Positions 8,481 through 22,086 of a stretch of DNA of 64,000 bases are shown piece by piece. The stretch lies in assembly GCA_012861695.1 (NCBI GenBank), contig JAAOOA010000127.1, positions 30,539,154 to 30,603,153 of the forward strand, read 5' to 3'. The notes beneath the pieces were generated by a model. That model was not told where the DNA came from and made no database searches. It worked only from the letters and a program-made list of their open reading frames with translations. A program made the translations under genes and the position numbers. Positions within the stretch are counted from its first letter, which is position 1; every line of letters begins with the position of its first letter. This DNA comes from Trematomus loennbergii. Its lineage: Eukaryota; Chordata; Actinopteri; Perciformes; Nototheniidae.

Positions 8481-11360
8481 TGCAAACTATGTGTGTGCAA
8501 ATCTTATATGTGTCCCTGGATGTTGGCTATATGAAGCTGAGGTTGCGTTTTAAAGCCACCTCGCCTTGGCACTGAGCAATAGCAGAGCAAAGTTATCAGT
8601 GCTTTTCATTTCTGGGCTGACACTCTGGGTGGAAGATTCGGGGGTTAGGTGGGGAGCCGTGGATTACAGATCATATCAAAGCCAGCGAATAGGTATAGTG
8701 ACTCTGAACGATGGAAGAGATAGAAGATGAAGACAGACTTTGTGGAGATATGGAGTGCAGCCCCAAGTTTATTATATGGAATACTGATAGGCTGAGGATA
8801 GCAATCAAGAGGATGGTGTGGTGTGTGGCATAGTTGTGGATCAGCGACTTTGGAAAGTTTCTGACTTTTATGTTCAAGGACACAAAGTAAAAGATTCTAC
8901 GTATGTTTATGGGACAATTGATTGAAGGAAATGGACTTAAAAACGGAGTTGCCCCTATAAAACACTGAAAGGGGCATATAGGGAAACTGGGAAACTCCCT
9001 GGGGTATTCGGTCAGAAAAAAACAAGAACTTGACGGATATTTAGCGAAACAGGAATTGGGGCACTTTCAGACTGACTTCAGCCAAGTAGAAACAGATAAG
9101 CACTCTCATCCATGTCAATAGACTCCAATATTGTAGCGAGAGTGCTAATGTACGAGACATAGGGAAAAAACCACAATATCACGTGCAAAAAAAAAACAAT
9201 TTGACTGCAACTCAACTGGTAATCCGGTAGGGTGCTGCATTGACTGTACATATCTTGTAACCTTGTAAGTGAAAGGAACATGTCTACAGTTTATCTAATG
9301 ATTGCCACCGTAAATGATACAAAGAAATGTCTACAGTATTACATTAGAAGTCATTTGAGGTGCTTTGTAGGTGTCTCTATGTCCTGTTGAGGCGTAGAGA
9401 CACCCCCACCTTGCTTGCCCATGTAAAAGCCTACGCTATTGGTGTTGACATTTGAGAAAAGTTTCTTTAAATGTGTTGACAGAAGACAATTCAGGCTAAC
9501 AGCACATCAAGTAATTGGACTTCAATTTTGATGCAATCATGTAAGAAATACCTTTTCACTTTGTGTTTTGGAAGGGGGGGGGGTGGGACATTTGTTCCCC
9601 TTGAATGGCTGTATATCCAAGAATCGCTTAGCAAAGAGAAGATTAAGTGCACACATTAATCCAGGAGTCAGAGCAATCTTGTAATCCACTCAGTATGCTA
9701 ATTGCCTGTTCTTTCTCCAGCAAAGGGGTTTACAGGCCATTAAATGGCACTGAGCAGTTGACAAAGGATAGCCAGCATGCTCCCCCACCCACTCTCCCTC
9801 TCTGTCTATTTCTTACTTGGACAGGCTGTGGCACACCCACACATTGGCCCTCTAAAGAAATACGAATAATACAAAAAAAAGAAGTGGCACTGTGATTCCA
9901 AAGCAGTTATTTATATTTGCAGTATAGGGTAGAAATAGCTTATGTGCTCCGAGTCGACCTGACAGTGACACAAGTGCTTCTTGAATGAGTTTTTGATCTT
10001 CTTGACATTGAAGGGGCTATAGCCCAGCATAGCAATGTGTTCCTGTAACATCCGTCCATATCTGACTGCGGTACAAGTAAATAATGAAAGAGAGTTGAGT
10101 GCTATTGTCTCCACCGTAGTCTCGCACAACTCCCACAACTCCCACTTTGCCCATACACAAGAGAATCGCACCACTACTGCCTGTACAGTCGCCCAAATGG
10201 TTTCGACAGCCTCAACATGATGGATGTTTCTTCAGATTGGGTTTCTCTCGACACTGAGAAAGCAACCTGGTAACAAAAGCTTCACTAGCAATGTAAAGGA
10301 AAGCTGCAGATAATTAGAAGATTTGCGTCATTTGTGGTGCCAACTGCCAAAGAGCGAGGCTATATGACGGATGACTCCAACAAGAGAATTCGGCATGAAG
10401 CCTGACTCCAAATGTAGCTGGTAATGACCAGAGTGTGTTTTTCAGATGCAGCTAATGAGCATGGCCATTAGACATAAATGACATTTTAAAAACCTGGGGA
10501 GTAAGAAAATGAAGAAATACAACCACATAGACTGCCTGTAGGCTGCAAATATGGCTGGAGCATCTGGAGGATGCAGCACTCTGCTCACATGGATGACCTC
10601 CACCCAGAGTGTTGAGGCTGTCACTCATTTCTCTGCTGTTGACTGACTGAGAGGATGGAGGCTCATTACGGGGAAACTGTCAGCACCATTCGCCTAAAAT
10701 ATCCACATGGCAACTCAGGGCTCTGTTCAATTGGCACTTATCCTCTGTGTTTGACAGATAAGCCTTTTATGGGTTTATTATTTTAATTTTCCGATGAGCC
10801 CATTTGCAAGGACGTTTTCCCACTCAACAACAGCTTTGACATTGCTGCGTATAATTTGTTGTGTTATGTGTACTCAATCTTTACCTCCATCTAGATAAGA
10901 AGCCAGAACGAAAATAGTGTGCACTAGAATCCACCAGATGGACTTGTTTTCTTCTGTCTAAACTGTAGCTCTCAAGCATGTGCCGCTAAATCCATAGCGC
11001 TATACAGGCTTATGTTGCAACCAATCACAACGCACCGTGATTGATTTGTCACACATCTCCAGTTGAATGTGTGCAGATCAGGATGAAATCAGTTGCTGTA
11101 GTGTTTGGCTAGAGATATAAAATATATATAATCAACCACTCTGAAGAGATTTAGACTGACGGTTCCGATCATTTCATTTCTAAAAGAAAAACCTGGGTGT
11201 TTTCAGCTGCCTGAACCCATCAGCTGAATTACATTATAAATCGTTGTGAGTTGACAAGGCTCTCAGATATTGAATTCAATGAAGTATGAGATATATGCAG
11301 GTTCAAACCTTTACTGATAGTTACGAGTCCTTGCTAAATAAATATAAAATGAAAAACACT
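8481..11360. other. non-coding sequence; one short hairpin at 9370-9404
   Basis: No gene or named repeat is seen. GGTGTCTCTATG at 9370-9381 pairs with CGTAGAGACACC at 9393-9404 around an 11-base loop; the stem is too short and isolated to call an RNA gene. Bases 8531-8575 and 14407-14442 share a TTGCxTTTTAAAxCCACCTxGCC stretch that may be an old repeat. Confidence 0.4.
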
Positions 11361-11361
11361 T

Positions 11362-11362
<1 letters not shown>

Positions 11363-11431
<69 letters not shown>

Positions 11432-11446
11432 TGTGTGTGTGTGTGT

Positions 11447-11518
<72 letters not shown>
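11363..11518 (+). repeat. (GT)n microsatellite
   Basis: About 155 bases of GT dinucleotide with a few interruptions (TTT, GGG, GGTG). It produces spurious Cys-Val and His-Thr open frames on both strands. Confidence 0.98.
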
Positions 11519-11519
<1 letters not shown>

Positions 11520-11520
<1 letters not shown>

Positions 11521-12828
11521 GTCAGTAGATTTACTCTCAAGCAAACATGTTATCATGCTCAGCTAAAGTTGTTGTTTACTGAGTGGGTGAAATAGAAATA
11601 ATTTAATTTCTTAATGTTTAATGTATTCGATTTTTTATTCTACAACGGAGATACTGAGGGTTACAATTAACATTAAAACATTCTTTTTTTAAGGTGGCTA
11701 TTTGATGTTTATTATTTTTCTCATGAATAATGTTAGCCTGATGAAAGTGGGAAATGTGTTTGCATGGCGATAAGAAATCCCACCTAAAATGGAAATTGTC
11801 AAGATTACAATGTGAAAGGAAAGTTTTCATTGGAATTATTTTGACATTTTGTTTTTTGAGAGTGTGAGTGGGTGTCTGTTTATTTATTTGTTTATTCATT
11901 GAACCCTGGTGGATATTTTCCTGTAGTCGCTGTATTGCATGCGATGGTATGTTGACCTTCACAGATTCTCTTGTTGTCTCTGTAGGTATTCTGAGGTGAT
12001 AGCTTTCCGTTGCTGTGAATATGAGGGGGAGTGGTGGGTATGATATGATAAAGTGCAAATGAGATGTTGAGGTATGGCTGTATGTGGGTGGTTGTCTCTG
12101 AGGTGGAGATTTTCCTGGAAGCTATGGAGGTCACATTGGAAAACGAGCTGCGATGACTATGCTCCTACCAACACAGTGTTGGCAGTGAAACCCAGTCTGC
12201 TTGAGAGAAGTGTTTATTTGACTAAAACATGTACGATCCATCCAACATTACACAACTCAACAACACCTACACCTAAATAAATGTGAGGCCTTATTTGCAA
12301 TAAAACAAAAAAATGTACAATGTTATTTTTCTAGTTCCATGCTAATCTTTTTTTATATTTATCCAGGAATTACAGGAGACATTGCTTGAAATAGGAGCAA
12401 CAGGTTAAGGAACATGAACACATCATTAGTCCAAAAGAGACTACAAAGGCATTTCTATGGTCCATTCCTGTACACAATGTTTCTCTCAAAGAAGAAACAT
12501 ACCGAGCAAAATGTTCAATGAGACCCAGATTTTTAAACCACCAAAATGTTATTGACCAAAAGTTTTAGGTTTTATCAGAGGAAGCTTTTCCTTTCTTTCT
12601 GAATTCATTGTAGCATCCTTTGCAAAAGCATCCTTTATGATTGCATCCGTACTGATATTTTCTGCACCACAAAGACCTTTATTTGCTTGGAAACGTACAA
12701 TTTGTAGAAATTATCCCACAAAGAGCTTTTCGAGGGGCATTGAGGTTTTGAGTTCAAACCACACTTGGCAACATAACACATTGTCTCCAGCTCCAAATGG
12801 CACAGAGGGTAATTGCTTGAAGGATGAA
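11520..12828. other. non-coding sequence, nothing recognised
   Basis: The minus-strand frame at 11618-12058 (146 residues) has no recognisable domain. It is rich in His, Ile, Lys and Asn as expected of a chance frame in AT-rich DNA. No repeat boundary is visible. Confidence 0.45.
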
Positions 12829-13036
12829 CTTGGGAGGCTGTGGCTCAGTGGGAGTGCGCTGAACTTCGAATCAGGGGGTTGCAAGTTAGAGTCCCACTGC
12901 AGTCAGCATGTCGTTGTGTCCCTGGGCAAGACACTTCACCCCAAATTGCTCCTGTGGGGATTGTCCACAGTACTGAATGTATATAAGTCGCTTTGGATAA
13001 AAGCGTCTAACAAATGAAATGTAATAATAATGTAAT
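12829..13036 (+). mobile_element. tRNA-derived SINE
   Basis: The head GGGAGGCTGTGGCTCAGTGG is a box A-type start. A degraded box B (AAGTTAGAGTCCC) follows about 50 bases on. The body has TGTCCCTGGGCAAGACACTT and CCCAAATTGCTCCTG, and the tail is TATATAAGTCGCTTTGGATA then AAAGCGTCTAACAAATGAA, ending in TAATAATAATGTAATG. This is the standard layout of fish SINEs that share an L2-type LINE tail. The overlapping open frame at 12637-13017 is spurious. Confidence 0.88.
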
Positions 13037-13239
13037 GAACTTCAATTCAGAAGTTATGTAATGTGAAGTTAGTTTACTGAAAACTGTCTGTTTAGAGGAG
13101 ATGGCAGAGAAAGAAGAAAGATAGTTGTTAACATTATTTAGGAGGGATGGGACAATCACCTTCAAGCTTCAGAAGGATTCGGGCCACATAAAGAAGAATT
13201 TGAGATTCGACCAAAAAGGGACATGAAATTAATGTCAGA

Positions 13240-13490
13240 ATGTTTTGATTAAAATCAGGATTTTCAGAAATTAATTTTGACTTTGTTTCTTGGAATGATG
13301 GTTTTAAAAGTCAGAATACTGACTTTTTTTTTACTGTTGGTCAGAATTATATAATAATAATGAATAAAACATCAGAATTCTCAGAATCTAATTTTGTCTT
13401 TTGTCTTTTTTGGTAGAATTTTGATTTCAATCTCGATATTCTGGCTTTAAAGTAAGAACTAAGACTTTCATCTCAGAATTAAATCTAAAG
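13240..13490. repeat. degenerate low-complexity repeat of TCAGAATT/TTGACTTT type
   Basis: Short words such as TCAGAAT, CAGAATTCT, TTTTGACTTT and AAGTCAGAAT recur irregularly over about 250 bases. No fixed period is clear. It looks like an old, decayed simple repeat. Confidence 0.5.
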
Positions 13491-15129
13491 AAATAGTCAC
13501 ATGACCCTAATCCTCTTCCAAACCATTCCAGCCAGTTTCAGTCAAACCACCATTTTTCTGGGAAAATATTTCCTCGTGTAGCCTCAAGAAAATACTTAAG
13601 CCGATCCACTTGATGTCTTTGAGTACTAATGTTAGTTAAAAGCATCGAGGGTAATTAATGGCAAGACCTGGATTATTTTAATAAACACAGTTGACTGCAT
13701 CCAGCCCCCCTACCCACCACAAAGCTCCCTTTTTAAACAGGCCCACAAAAACCAACCGAGTGAGGAGGACCCAGCGAAATGAGGTCATCTCCACACGTTC
13801 TCCGATCCCTCCATTCTTCATCTCGGAGGCAAGTGGCATATAAGAGGATCTATCTTTGTGAATGGTTTTGAGCCCCCAAAATTACAAACAAACTAAAGGC
13901 GGGGGATCGATAGAGTGTGTCTCACAGAATGATGAACTGGCACTTCAGAGGGGAAAATCAATGTTGTGCTCCCTTCTCTCCCCATCCTCCGCTCTCTATC
14001 TTTTCTCTTTTGGTCCTCAACTCTCTCCTTCACAGTCCTCATACTGCAGTGTTTAAGTGTGTGTGCTCACAAGTATCTCAAAGCGGGGTCCTCTCACCGT
14101 GATTTAATGGTCCTTTGTTTCTTATTCCTTTTTAGCCTGGAAGACCTTTTGCCACTTTGATGTGTGAGCACACCCACCAATAATGGCCAATAGGATGCGC
14201 AGTGGAAGTAAGTGCTTCTGGTCAGATTTACCGCTTTAGTGGATTTGCTCCTCCCCTCGCTGATCCTGTAAACCTCAGCTCATCCGATGCAGACATATTG
14301 ATCCGTGCAACATGGCAATCTTTAAATCATAAAATAGCACTTAATATTAGGCTACAAAAATGAAACCATGAATTTATTGCAACACATGTCTTGGATAGTC
14401 GACTGCATGGTGTTGCATTTTAAAACCACCTTGCCTGGCAGTGTTGGTGGCCAAGAACCTTGGAAAAATAAAAGCAGGTCTATTGTATATCTTGAACCCT
14501 AACCCTAACCCCAAGTTCTCAGAGAAAACATTTTATTCTTAGAGCTCTGTCTGTAGTTTAAAAGTGCAGTGCTGTGGCAATCCTTAAGAATCACAATTCC
14601 AAAAAGCGTTTTGTCAGCTCAGTGTTTATTGATTTTGCTTCAGAATTGTTTGTAATACGTAAGCAAGATATTCTGTTGGAAGAAGTGAGGATATTAATCT
14701 AAGAATATGCTGCTTGTAGTGATAAAATAGGTCCAGTGTTTGCTATGAGATTGCTTCTCTAAGGAGAGTGGAGTTATCCGATTAAAGGAGCGTGATTATC
14801 TCAGTGGGGCTTTGCTGAGCAGAGGCAGGTTGTGGTTTGGATCGGTGTACACTGTGTGTGTTTGTCTGAATAGTACATTTACACCAGCTCACTGACAAAG
14901 CTGTGAGTGTTATCTGAGATGGATAAATACATTACTAGCACTGCTGGAAAACCAAGCATTGTTTGTCAAGCATCTACAACATAAATACGTTAAAAAGGGT
15001 GTTGGCTAGTTGCATGGCTCAAGGGATGTCAACATTGTTCTATTGGTGCGACAAGAAATGAGGAAACGTACTGACTTTAAATATCCTTTACCTGTCATCT
15101 AGTACTGCAATCACGTCAAACAATTCCTT
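13491..15129. other. non-coding sequence with a short interstitial telomeric repeat
   Basis: CCCTAACCCTAACCCC at about 14497-14512 holds two to three CCCTAA units. The overlapping plus-strand frames at 13862-14160 are in three different frames with no domain and follow a pyrimidine-rich tract. Nothing else is recognised. Confidence 0.5.
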
Positions 15130-15310
15130 CAGTTTGAGCGGTTGTCCACCAAATGGAAAGTCAATGGATCAATCCCCAGCTCCTGCAGTCAAAATGTCAA
15201 AGTGTCCTTGGGTTAGATACTTAACCCCAAGTTGCTGCCAATAGCATGGCCAACAATGTTAGTCTTCTGAGTAGGACCTTGTCTCTGACTCTGTATAAAT
15301 GTGAGTTGTT
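15130..15310 (+). mobile_element. decayed tRNA-derived SINE
   Basis: CAGTTTGAGCGGTTGTCCACC leads into GGATCAATCCCCAGCTCCTG (box B-like region), then AAAGTGTCCTTGGGTTAGAT, ACTTAACCCCAAGTTGCTGCC and TCTGTATAAATGTGAGTTG. This is the common SINE body related to that at 12829 but more diverged, with box A poorly preserved. Confidence 0.7.
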
Positions 15311-15707
15311 GAATTGCAAATCAGCAAGAAAACGTAAGCTGATGAACATAGCAAACATTATACTTGCTAGACATGAACATATCCTAATCTCAAGCATGTT
15401 AGCATTCTGATGTTTGCATGTAATTCAAGCTATGCTGTAGAATATGTGTTGGTGGTCCCTATATTTTCTTACGCTAGCAGAAGAAGGGCACTTTCCCTAT
15501 CTGCTGCACACTTTCAGCATCACATTTTCTCCGTGTCCACTGGTCAGGTGTCTGTTGGTCTGTGCTGGGCTTTCACACAGACCCTGTTGGAGCTGGAAGG
15601 CTGTCAGCTGTGGAGAACTCCTCCTGTCAGACTGCCTCGAGAAATGTAGGGCTGCGAGATGAAGCCTGAGACAGGTATCCATGTGGGGTGAAGAAAGGGG
15701 GGGGCAA
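15311..15707. other. non-coding sequence, nothing recognised
   Basis: Three short overlapping frames on both strands between 15410 and 15727 have no domain. The stretch lies between a SINE and a microsatellite. Confidence 0.4.
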
Positions 15708-15798
15708 TCCATCCATCCATGTATCAATCTATCTATCTATCTATCCATCCATCCATCCATCTATCCATCCATCCATCCATCCATCCATCCATCCATCC

Positions 15799-15837
<39 letters not shown>

Positions 15838-15838
15838 C

Positions 15839-15921
<83 letters not shown>

Positions 15922-15982
15922 CATCCATCTATCTATCTATCTATCTATATCCACCCATCCCTCCATCCCTCCATCCATCCGT
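15708..15982 (+). repeat. (CTAT)n/(CCAT)n compound microsatellite
   Basis: Tetranucleotide repeats ATCC and ATCT alternate in blocks for about 275 bases. Frames of 114-177 residues made of Ser-Ile-Tyr-Leu and Pro-Ser-Ile-His are artefacts of this tract. Confidence 0.98.
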
Positions 15983-17138
15983 CTTTCTATTTGTCTTTTT
16001 ATTCTGTCTCTCCTGTCTCCAGGGGTTCAGTTTGGGCTGAAAGCTGCTGTGTGTCACTGGTGAAATATTCAGTACATGCAGGGAGTTTGACGAGCAGCTC
16101 TGACACCTCCGCACTCCTCACCATATTCACCTTCATTTTCATTTCCTCCCCGGCTCCAGCAGGTTACCTCACAGCTCCTCCAATCTGCACAGTACTGTAT
16201 GCTCAGTACAGTTATTATTAAAAGAAACCTAAGGCACACTACTTTAAAAAAAAAATTCATCCCAAAGATATTGAGTTTAACCTTTCAAACCGGCTCTTTA
16301 CTTAATGCACTTTAATATCCGTTATGTCATGGGAAGTCTCATCTTAAATATGAAATGAATGAATTGGGTGCATATACTTGACTTATGCCTCTTGACATCT
16401 GGACTTCATGTACCCAGCTGGATTCTATGTTTAAGAAAATAGTATGATAAGAGGAAACACATCCACAAGAGTGAAACATTTTAGTGAAAGAAGTGAGAAT
16501 CTGTGTTATTAAGAAGTGATGTTCCTTGTTTTTTCATTGTTATCTGTTGTATTACAAAGGATATCTCTACCTTGTGTTCTTTGGATTTATCCATGTTGAT
16601 GTTTGAACATGGCGGCTTATAAGTGGCTCTGTAAATATTTCCTTGAAACCCGACAGCTATAAGAAGAATGTATTCTTTCGTTGTGATCCACATCGTCATA
16701 TAAAGACATGTTGTCTTTGTTTAGATAAGTATCCCGCAAACAAAACCAAAAAAGGCCTAGAGATTCAAGAACAATCAAACAAACTTTTTGCAAGGTCATC
16801 CTGAGGGCATGCCCTACTTTTTAACTTCAAATTCAACACTATCTCTAGGAATGATGTCAATATTGGGCAATTGCTTTCCATTAATCGGTTGCAGCGTGTC
16901 CGAATTTCACAGGAGTTCGACCCCTCTAACAGCCATGCAATTAATGTTGGATATTTTCTCAACCGTAACACTGATTTTCCATCAAAATGTGTTTTAATTG
17001 CTTAAACTCATTGCCATATGTTCCCACTCCATCAGGATTACTGTCAGCACTGCTGAAGAAATTAGTATTCAGATTTTGTTCTAAAAGTAGGAATACCATA
17101 CTCTGTTACGAGTAAAAGTCCTGCATTTAAAAGTTTAC
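15983..17138. other. non-coding sequence, nothing recognised
   Basis: No gene or repeat boundary is recognised apart from an A run near 16247. The short frames here have no conserved domain. Confidence 0.4.
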
Positions 17139-17142
17139 TTAA

Positions 17143-17523
17143 AGGTGGGGTAGGTAAGTTTGAGAAACCGCTCGAGATACACTTTTTGTTATATTCCATG
17201 GAATGCTCTTAACATCCCGATAGCAATGAATATCTTAAGTGCTTTGACAAAAAATCCATTAAAAAAAGTCATCTGTGGAAGCCGTGGTACTGTAAAAAGC
17301 ACGACCAATCATTTTAGCCGGCCCGGCTAAAATAACTGGATGGCCTACCTGCCTGTCAGCCTTCCATCTGTGCACAAACTTATCTCGTGCCCTCATTGGT
17401 CATGTGCGCGTTCGTGTGTGTTGGAGGAGGGGCTCTGGAAGGAAGTGGCAGATTTTTTCCGGTTGTGTATTTTCAAATTCTAGCGCACTTGAGCTGGTTT
17501 CTCCAAAATTACCTACCCCACCT
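17143..17523 (-). mobile_element. TTAA-flanked MITE (family C), copy 2, inverted relative to copy 1
   Basis: The ends are AGGTGGGGTAGGTAAGTTTG and AAATTACCTACCCCACCT, with TTAA at 17139-17142 and a decayed TTGA at 17524-17527. Interior blocks (TCTCGTGCCCTCATTGGTCA, GGAAGGAAGTGGCAGATTTT, ATTCCATGGAATGCTCTTAA) match 3136-3517 in reverse. The lengths are 381 and 382 bp. Confidence 0.9.
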
Positions 17524-17527
17524 TTGA

Positions 17528-20500
17528 TAAAAGTAAAACCAATTATTAGCATCGTAAAAGTCCACATTATGAATATTGGCCCAATTCAGAGAAATATAAA
17601 TTATAAATAAACATTTTTTAATACAATTATTGATGCATTGATTAGTTTGTTGCAGCTGGTAAAGGTGGAGGTAATTTAATAACTGTATATACTCCTGGAA
17701 TATACTCCAGGTGTTGATTAAATATCATGTCATTAATCAAAATCGTGACTTTTATTAATGTGGTTGTTGTTTTTTAATTTGCTTGAAAATCAACTTGGAG
17801 CACCCTAAATAAATATTATTATTATTATTGTTATTATATTATATATATTTTTGGTTATTAAATATTCTTGTTATAATTCTTGTTATTATGATCAAATCTG
17901 AAAAGCAACTAAAGGTATTACATACAATTACAATATTTGACTTTAACAGTATGAACATGGAAATGTGTAAGGATCCTCAATTGTGTGCGTAAGTATAGAC
18001 CTTGAGTAAATGCACTTAGTTACTTTACAATCGCTGTCTGTATGGAGAAAAGGTAGGATGGGAACATTTCTCTTCATCCATCATGTTGTCAAATAAAAAC
18101 CAAAAAAAGTGAATACAGTTAATCGACAGCAGCTTAGTAGTAGACATCCGAACATGTCAAATCCAGAAAAGCTGCTCTGTTGACAGCCGGCCTGTTTAGA
18201 CACATTGATCAGCTCCTTGCTCTCCGCATAACTCCCAGCATCATCCTGCAACACAATGATTAGCCTCGGGGGAACAAGTCAACAGGAGTGGGGCAAAAGT
18301 TGCAAATCATCTTTCATTATATATATTCTTTTCCCGCTATCACCAAACTTTGCAGAAATATCAATATGGATTTAGGGAGTGTCCCTGAAGCAAGGTCCTC
18401 AGCTAATTACATCTGTAATCACTTTGTACTGTAGAAACACAAGCAGGGGAGGGGAGGGGGGGGGGGGTGTGTGGCGGTTTAATTGAAGGCCGGTGGAGTT
18501 TTATTTAACAAAGACAGCTAATTGGGTCAGAGCTCTTTATCCTCATAAAGCGCAGAGGTTTCCTGCCATGCAGTCGGACCGCTTACAGCTCTTTGCTCTC
18601 AAACACAGTTCGACTCTTTCGGGGACTGAGACGGGGAAAAGAGAGGAAGACTGTTGTCAAGGATACAGCAAACAGGTATTTGACACTGTCTTTGGGAGTT
18701 TGGAGTCAGTTGAATGATGGGGGAAGTAATGGGATTCAGAAGAGAGTGGATTTCTAATAAAGGAAGGCGGTTCAGAGATGTAGAAGTCCATGAACTCCTT
18801 CCATCTCTCATCTCAGAGGGAGGGCTCATCCGAGAAGGTGTTGCTTCACTGGAGCCCAGCAGAAGATCCTGTCGTGTCAAACTTCATCACAACCGGTTTT
18901 TTTCTTCCTTTATTTATACGTTTAGGAATATGTGTCTCTCTAGTAGCGCTATCTTGATGGTTGTGTAATCTGGCTTGTAATGTCTGTTAAACTGTAAAGT
19001 AATAATAATTCAGATCTAAAAAATCCCACTCTATCACTCATCAGAGACAAACTGTATAAGTTATTAGTACACATATTTTTATTTTGAAACAAAGGGAAAC
19101 TCATTTTGAAACGGAGTCTTGTGAAAATGTACTTTATTAAATATATTGTCATTGTTATAGTTTATTAATGTCAAATAAAACATTTCGTAATAAGAATCGG
19201 AAATCCTTTAATGGTACTGCAGGTGTGACATTGCGGACAAAAGGCAAACATTAATGAAGAGTGAGCTAACATATCAAATAGATGTTCCAATATGAATATG
19301 TAATAATGTTTAACCTACTGTACATTTTTGCCGTGAAAAGCTTAAAAAACGTGTATTTTAATCGTTATGTTAAATTCATTCTGAAACCCATCCATTTGCC
19401 GAACCGAGGTGTGAGGTGTTTTGAGTTTGATTGCAGTGCTGTAACAAAAATACTTTTTTGCCGTGTACCACTAAGCAGATGTGGCCTTGTTCGCACAAGT
19501 AAAAACCTATGAGGTAACTTCGCCTCACTTTTTAGACACGTCCTGATTTTTAAAACCGGTTTTGTGTATCATACCTGAGCTGTTTAGTATTCTGCTCTTT
19601 CAGCTGCTGCACTTCAACAGCACTTTTGAAGATTCACAGCAGTATGGAGAAATGTACAACAATAAATAAGTCATTAGGATGTTTAACTTGTCTTGGCCTG
19701 TGCACATTACATCAACAAACACCCTCCATTTAAAACAAATAGTGTCTGAGTGGACAAACACTTCATTAAAACTTCACAGAGGAGACAAATGAACAAAAAT
19801 AAATAGCAGAATCTGGCCAGGGCTGCCTCATTACTCCCTGTGTTTCCCTTCGAATTTTAAGCCACTGTGTATCCCGGGTTCCTCTGTGAGCATCAGCTCG
19901 GGTTTTGACCTCCCCTTGCCTCTGTGTTACTCACATTTGTGTCTGTCCCCGGGGCTTCTCGTCTAAAGAGCCCGGCCTGAAGAGGCAGGCGGGCCATTCA
20001 CAGTATTGCGAGGTTAGCCCGGCCCTGGAGAAATCTTCACAGCGACCTGATTTCTTTCAGTTGCTCCCTATATTCATCAGATCTCACGCTCATATTCACC
20101 TGATCCCCTGTCAGCGCCGTAATGTGAAGGAAAACTTCTCTTAACAACAGCGAAACTAGGACAAGCGTCCTGTAGCGTAATTGCCGTGCAGACCTGGTGT
20201 CCCTGCATATTTGTGTTCAATGTTTAATCTGGCAGATAATCACATCCATTATTAGAAATGATACGTGACGTCTGCCTCGCTACTGTTTTCATGAATCCTC
20301 ATCAAAATTGCATATTTGCGATATCAATGGGAGGGTGGTGCGTTGAGAAAGAATATCTCTTGTCATTTTCATCTCGCAGAGTTAATATTAATGATTGGTC
20401 CCAGAGTCACGTTCAGCCCCATCTTTTTCATTCTAGCATCTGGATTTAATTGGTGCTACGCTGTAAAGCCACAGCTGCTACGCCTGTTAGGACAATAAAT

Positions 20501-22082
20501 TACCCCAATTAGGAGTCGAACAAAAGAGGCTGTCTGACACCACAGCCCCACTGCCATGCCTAGAGATTGTGAATGCGATGGGGATGAGGCTTCTCGGTGT
20601 ACCACAACACCTGCCCCATCATCTCTCTGATCAAAACACAGTTCCAGTCCAGTGCATATATAGAGCAGGAGGAGATTGCTTTGCATGGCCTCAGTCACAG
20701 GCGCACAATCGAAATAGAATAAAAAAGCACCACTGGGTTCAAAATCAATGGCAGGTTTGGAGGGAGGTGTGTAATTGCTGGGCGGATGATTAATTAGCGT
20801 TTGGATGATGAGTTGTGGATACATCCAGGTTTTATGGCAGCCGCCTGCTATATCGATGGCACCGGTAATGAAGGCAATAATGAGGGAAGGTTTATGAGGA
20901 CGTGGAATGGGAGGAACAATAAGAACATCTGTGCCGCTCTACAGTTAGAGTATAATTGAGATCATATTTCATTTTCCCTCTTTGAAAGATAGCCCATAGT
21001 GTATTTGCTTTATGTAACATGAGACGTATTTGTTTGCCGCTGTAACACATTCAGCAGCTTTAGCAGCTCAGGTGGTCCACCTTTCCGAGAGGACGGCCTC
21101 CATCTGGATCAGCACTCCTTCCACGTCGCACCCTGGCAACACCATCCCTTTGTCTCACCACTCGCTGTGAACACGCCATTAAGTCAGCCCGAGTTTGACA
21201 AGAAAAATGAAGTGTGCTATATCCTGTGGCCTCGAGTGTCTTCCTGAATAATGAGCGCATTGCCTGGACACCCCCCCCCTTGTCCCTCCCAACTCCCCGC
21301 CATTGGTTTTTACAATCCCCCTCAAAGTTTCAGTCTGCCGAGAGTGAAGGGGTCTTTAGGTTGGCGCTTGTCTCTGGGAGAAAAAAGCGGTCATGCAAGA
21401 CGTGTCAAACTAAATCTGGAAAACCCAGAAAAGAGGATTAGATGAAGGAAGTGGCTTTTATTGATGAAATCCTCATCCCATGTCACGGCATTAGAGAATG
21501 CAGAATAGGTTCTTTATCTGAGGAAAAATCCTTTATGATATCATGAGATTGGCAACTGTGTGTACCAAATGATATACTTCTTTGCTTTTTTAAACATGTC
21601 ATATGGCTCTAACTCTACAGCACGACTAAATCACAGAAATATGCCGCCTCGCACAGCTAACCACTGAGAAGAAAGCGAAGCTCCGGCGCTATTTCCTAGC
21701 CCAGCCTTATTTTTCCCAATTACCAGCGTGTGAGAAAACAGTCTGACACGACTGACCTCCTCTCGGAGAGCTGTGGTCATGACTGGAAGGCTCTCCCTGC
21801 TTATTATGACAGAAGTGTTATGGAAATGGGAAGAAAGTCTGCACCGTGGTGATAGCACTGCAGAAATGGATAGCCTATTATCCACCACTGTGTGATGGTA
21901 GTAATGGTGAGAGAGAGGGCATCCTATCTGTTATGGTGTGATGATGCATTTTAAATGGGTAGTGCCTATTATATATCAGTGGGTGATAATGGCGGCGGAG
22001 AGTATCCTCTGGGTTATGGTCATGACGCAGAGGAAAATAGTGGTTTAAAGGTGATAGATTGCAGGGGCTTTTTCTCTGTGTT
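17528..22082. other. non-coding sequence; candidate conserved regulatory territory
   Basis: There is a short ATT-rich tract near 17815-17850, G runs near 18455 and C runs near 21270. No exon is supported: the frames at 18493-18968, 19905-20144 and 20456-20824 have no domain. The stretch 20240-20500 is repeat-free and has the TAATTA/ATTAG-rich composition of many vertebrate enhancers, but this is only an impression. Confidence 0.4.
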
Positions 22083-22086
22083 TTAA

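Noticed and set aside
9370..9404. Hairpin as a microRNA gene
   Set aside because: The stem is 12 bp with an 11-base loop and does not extend; a microRNA precursor needs a longer stem.
11286..11595. Cys-Val and His-Thr rich frames on both strands
   Set aside because: They are translations of the (GT)n tract.
11618..12058. 146-codon minus-strand frame
   Set aside because: Composition is that of AT-rich chance coding and no domain is visible.
15681..16221. Frames of 114-177 residues
   Set aside because: They read through the CTAT/CCAT microsatellite; residues are Ser-Ile-Tyr-Leu repeats.
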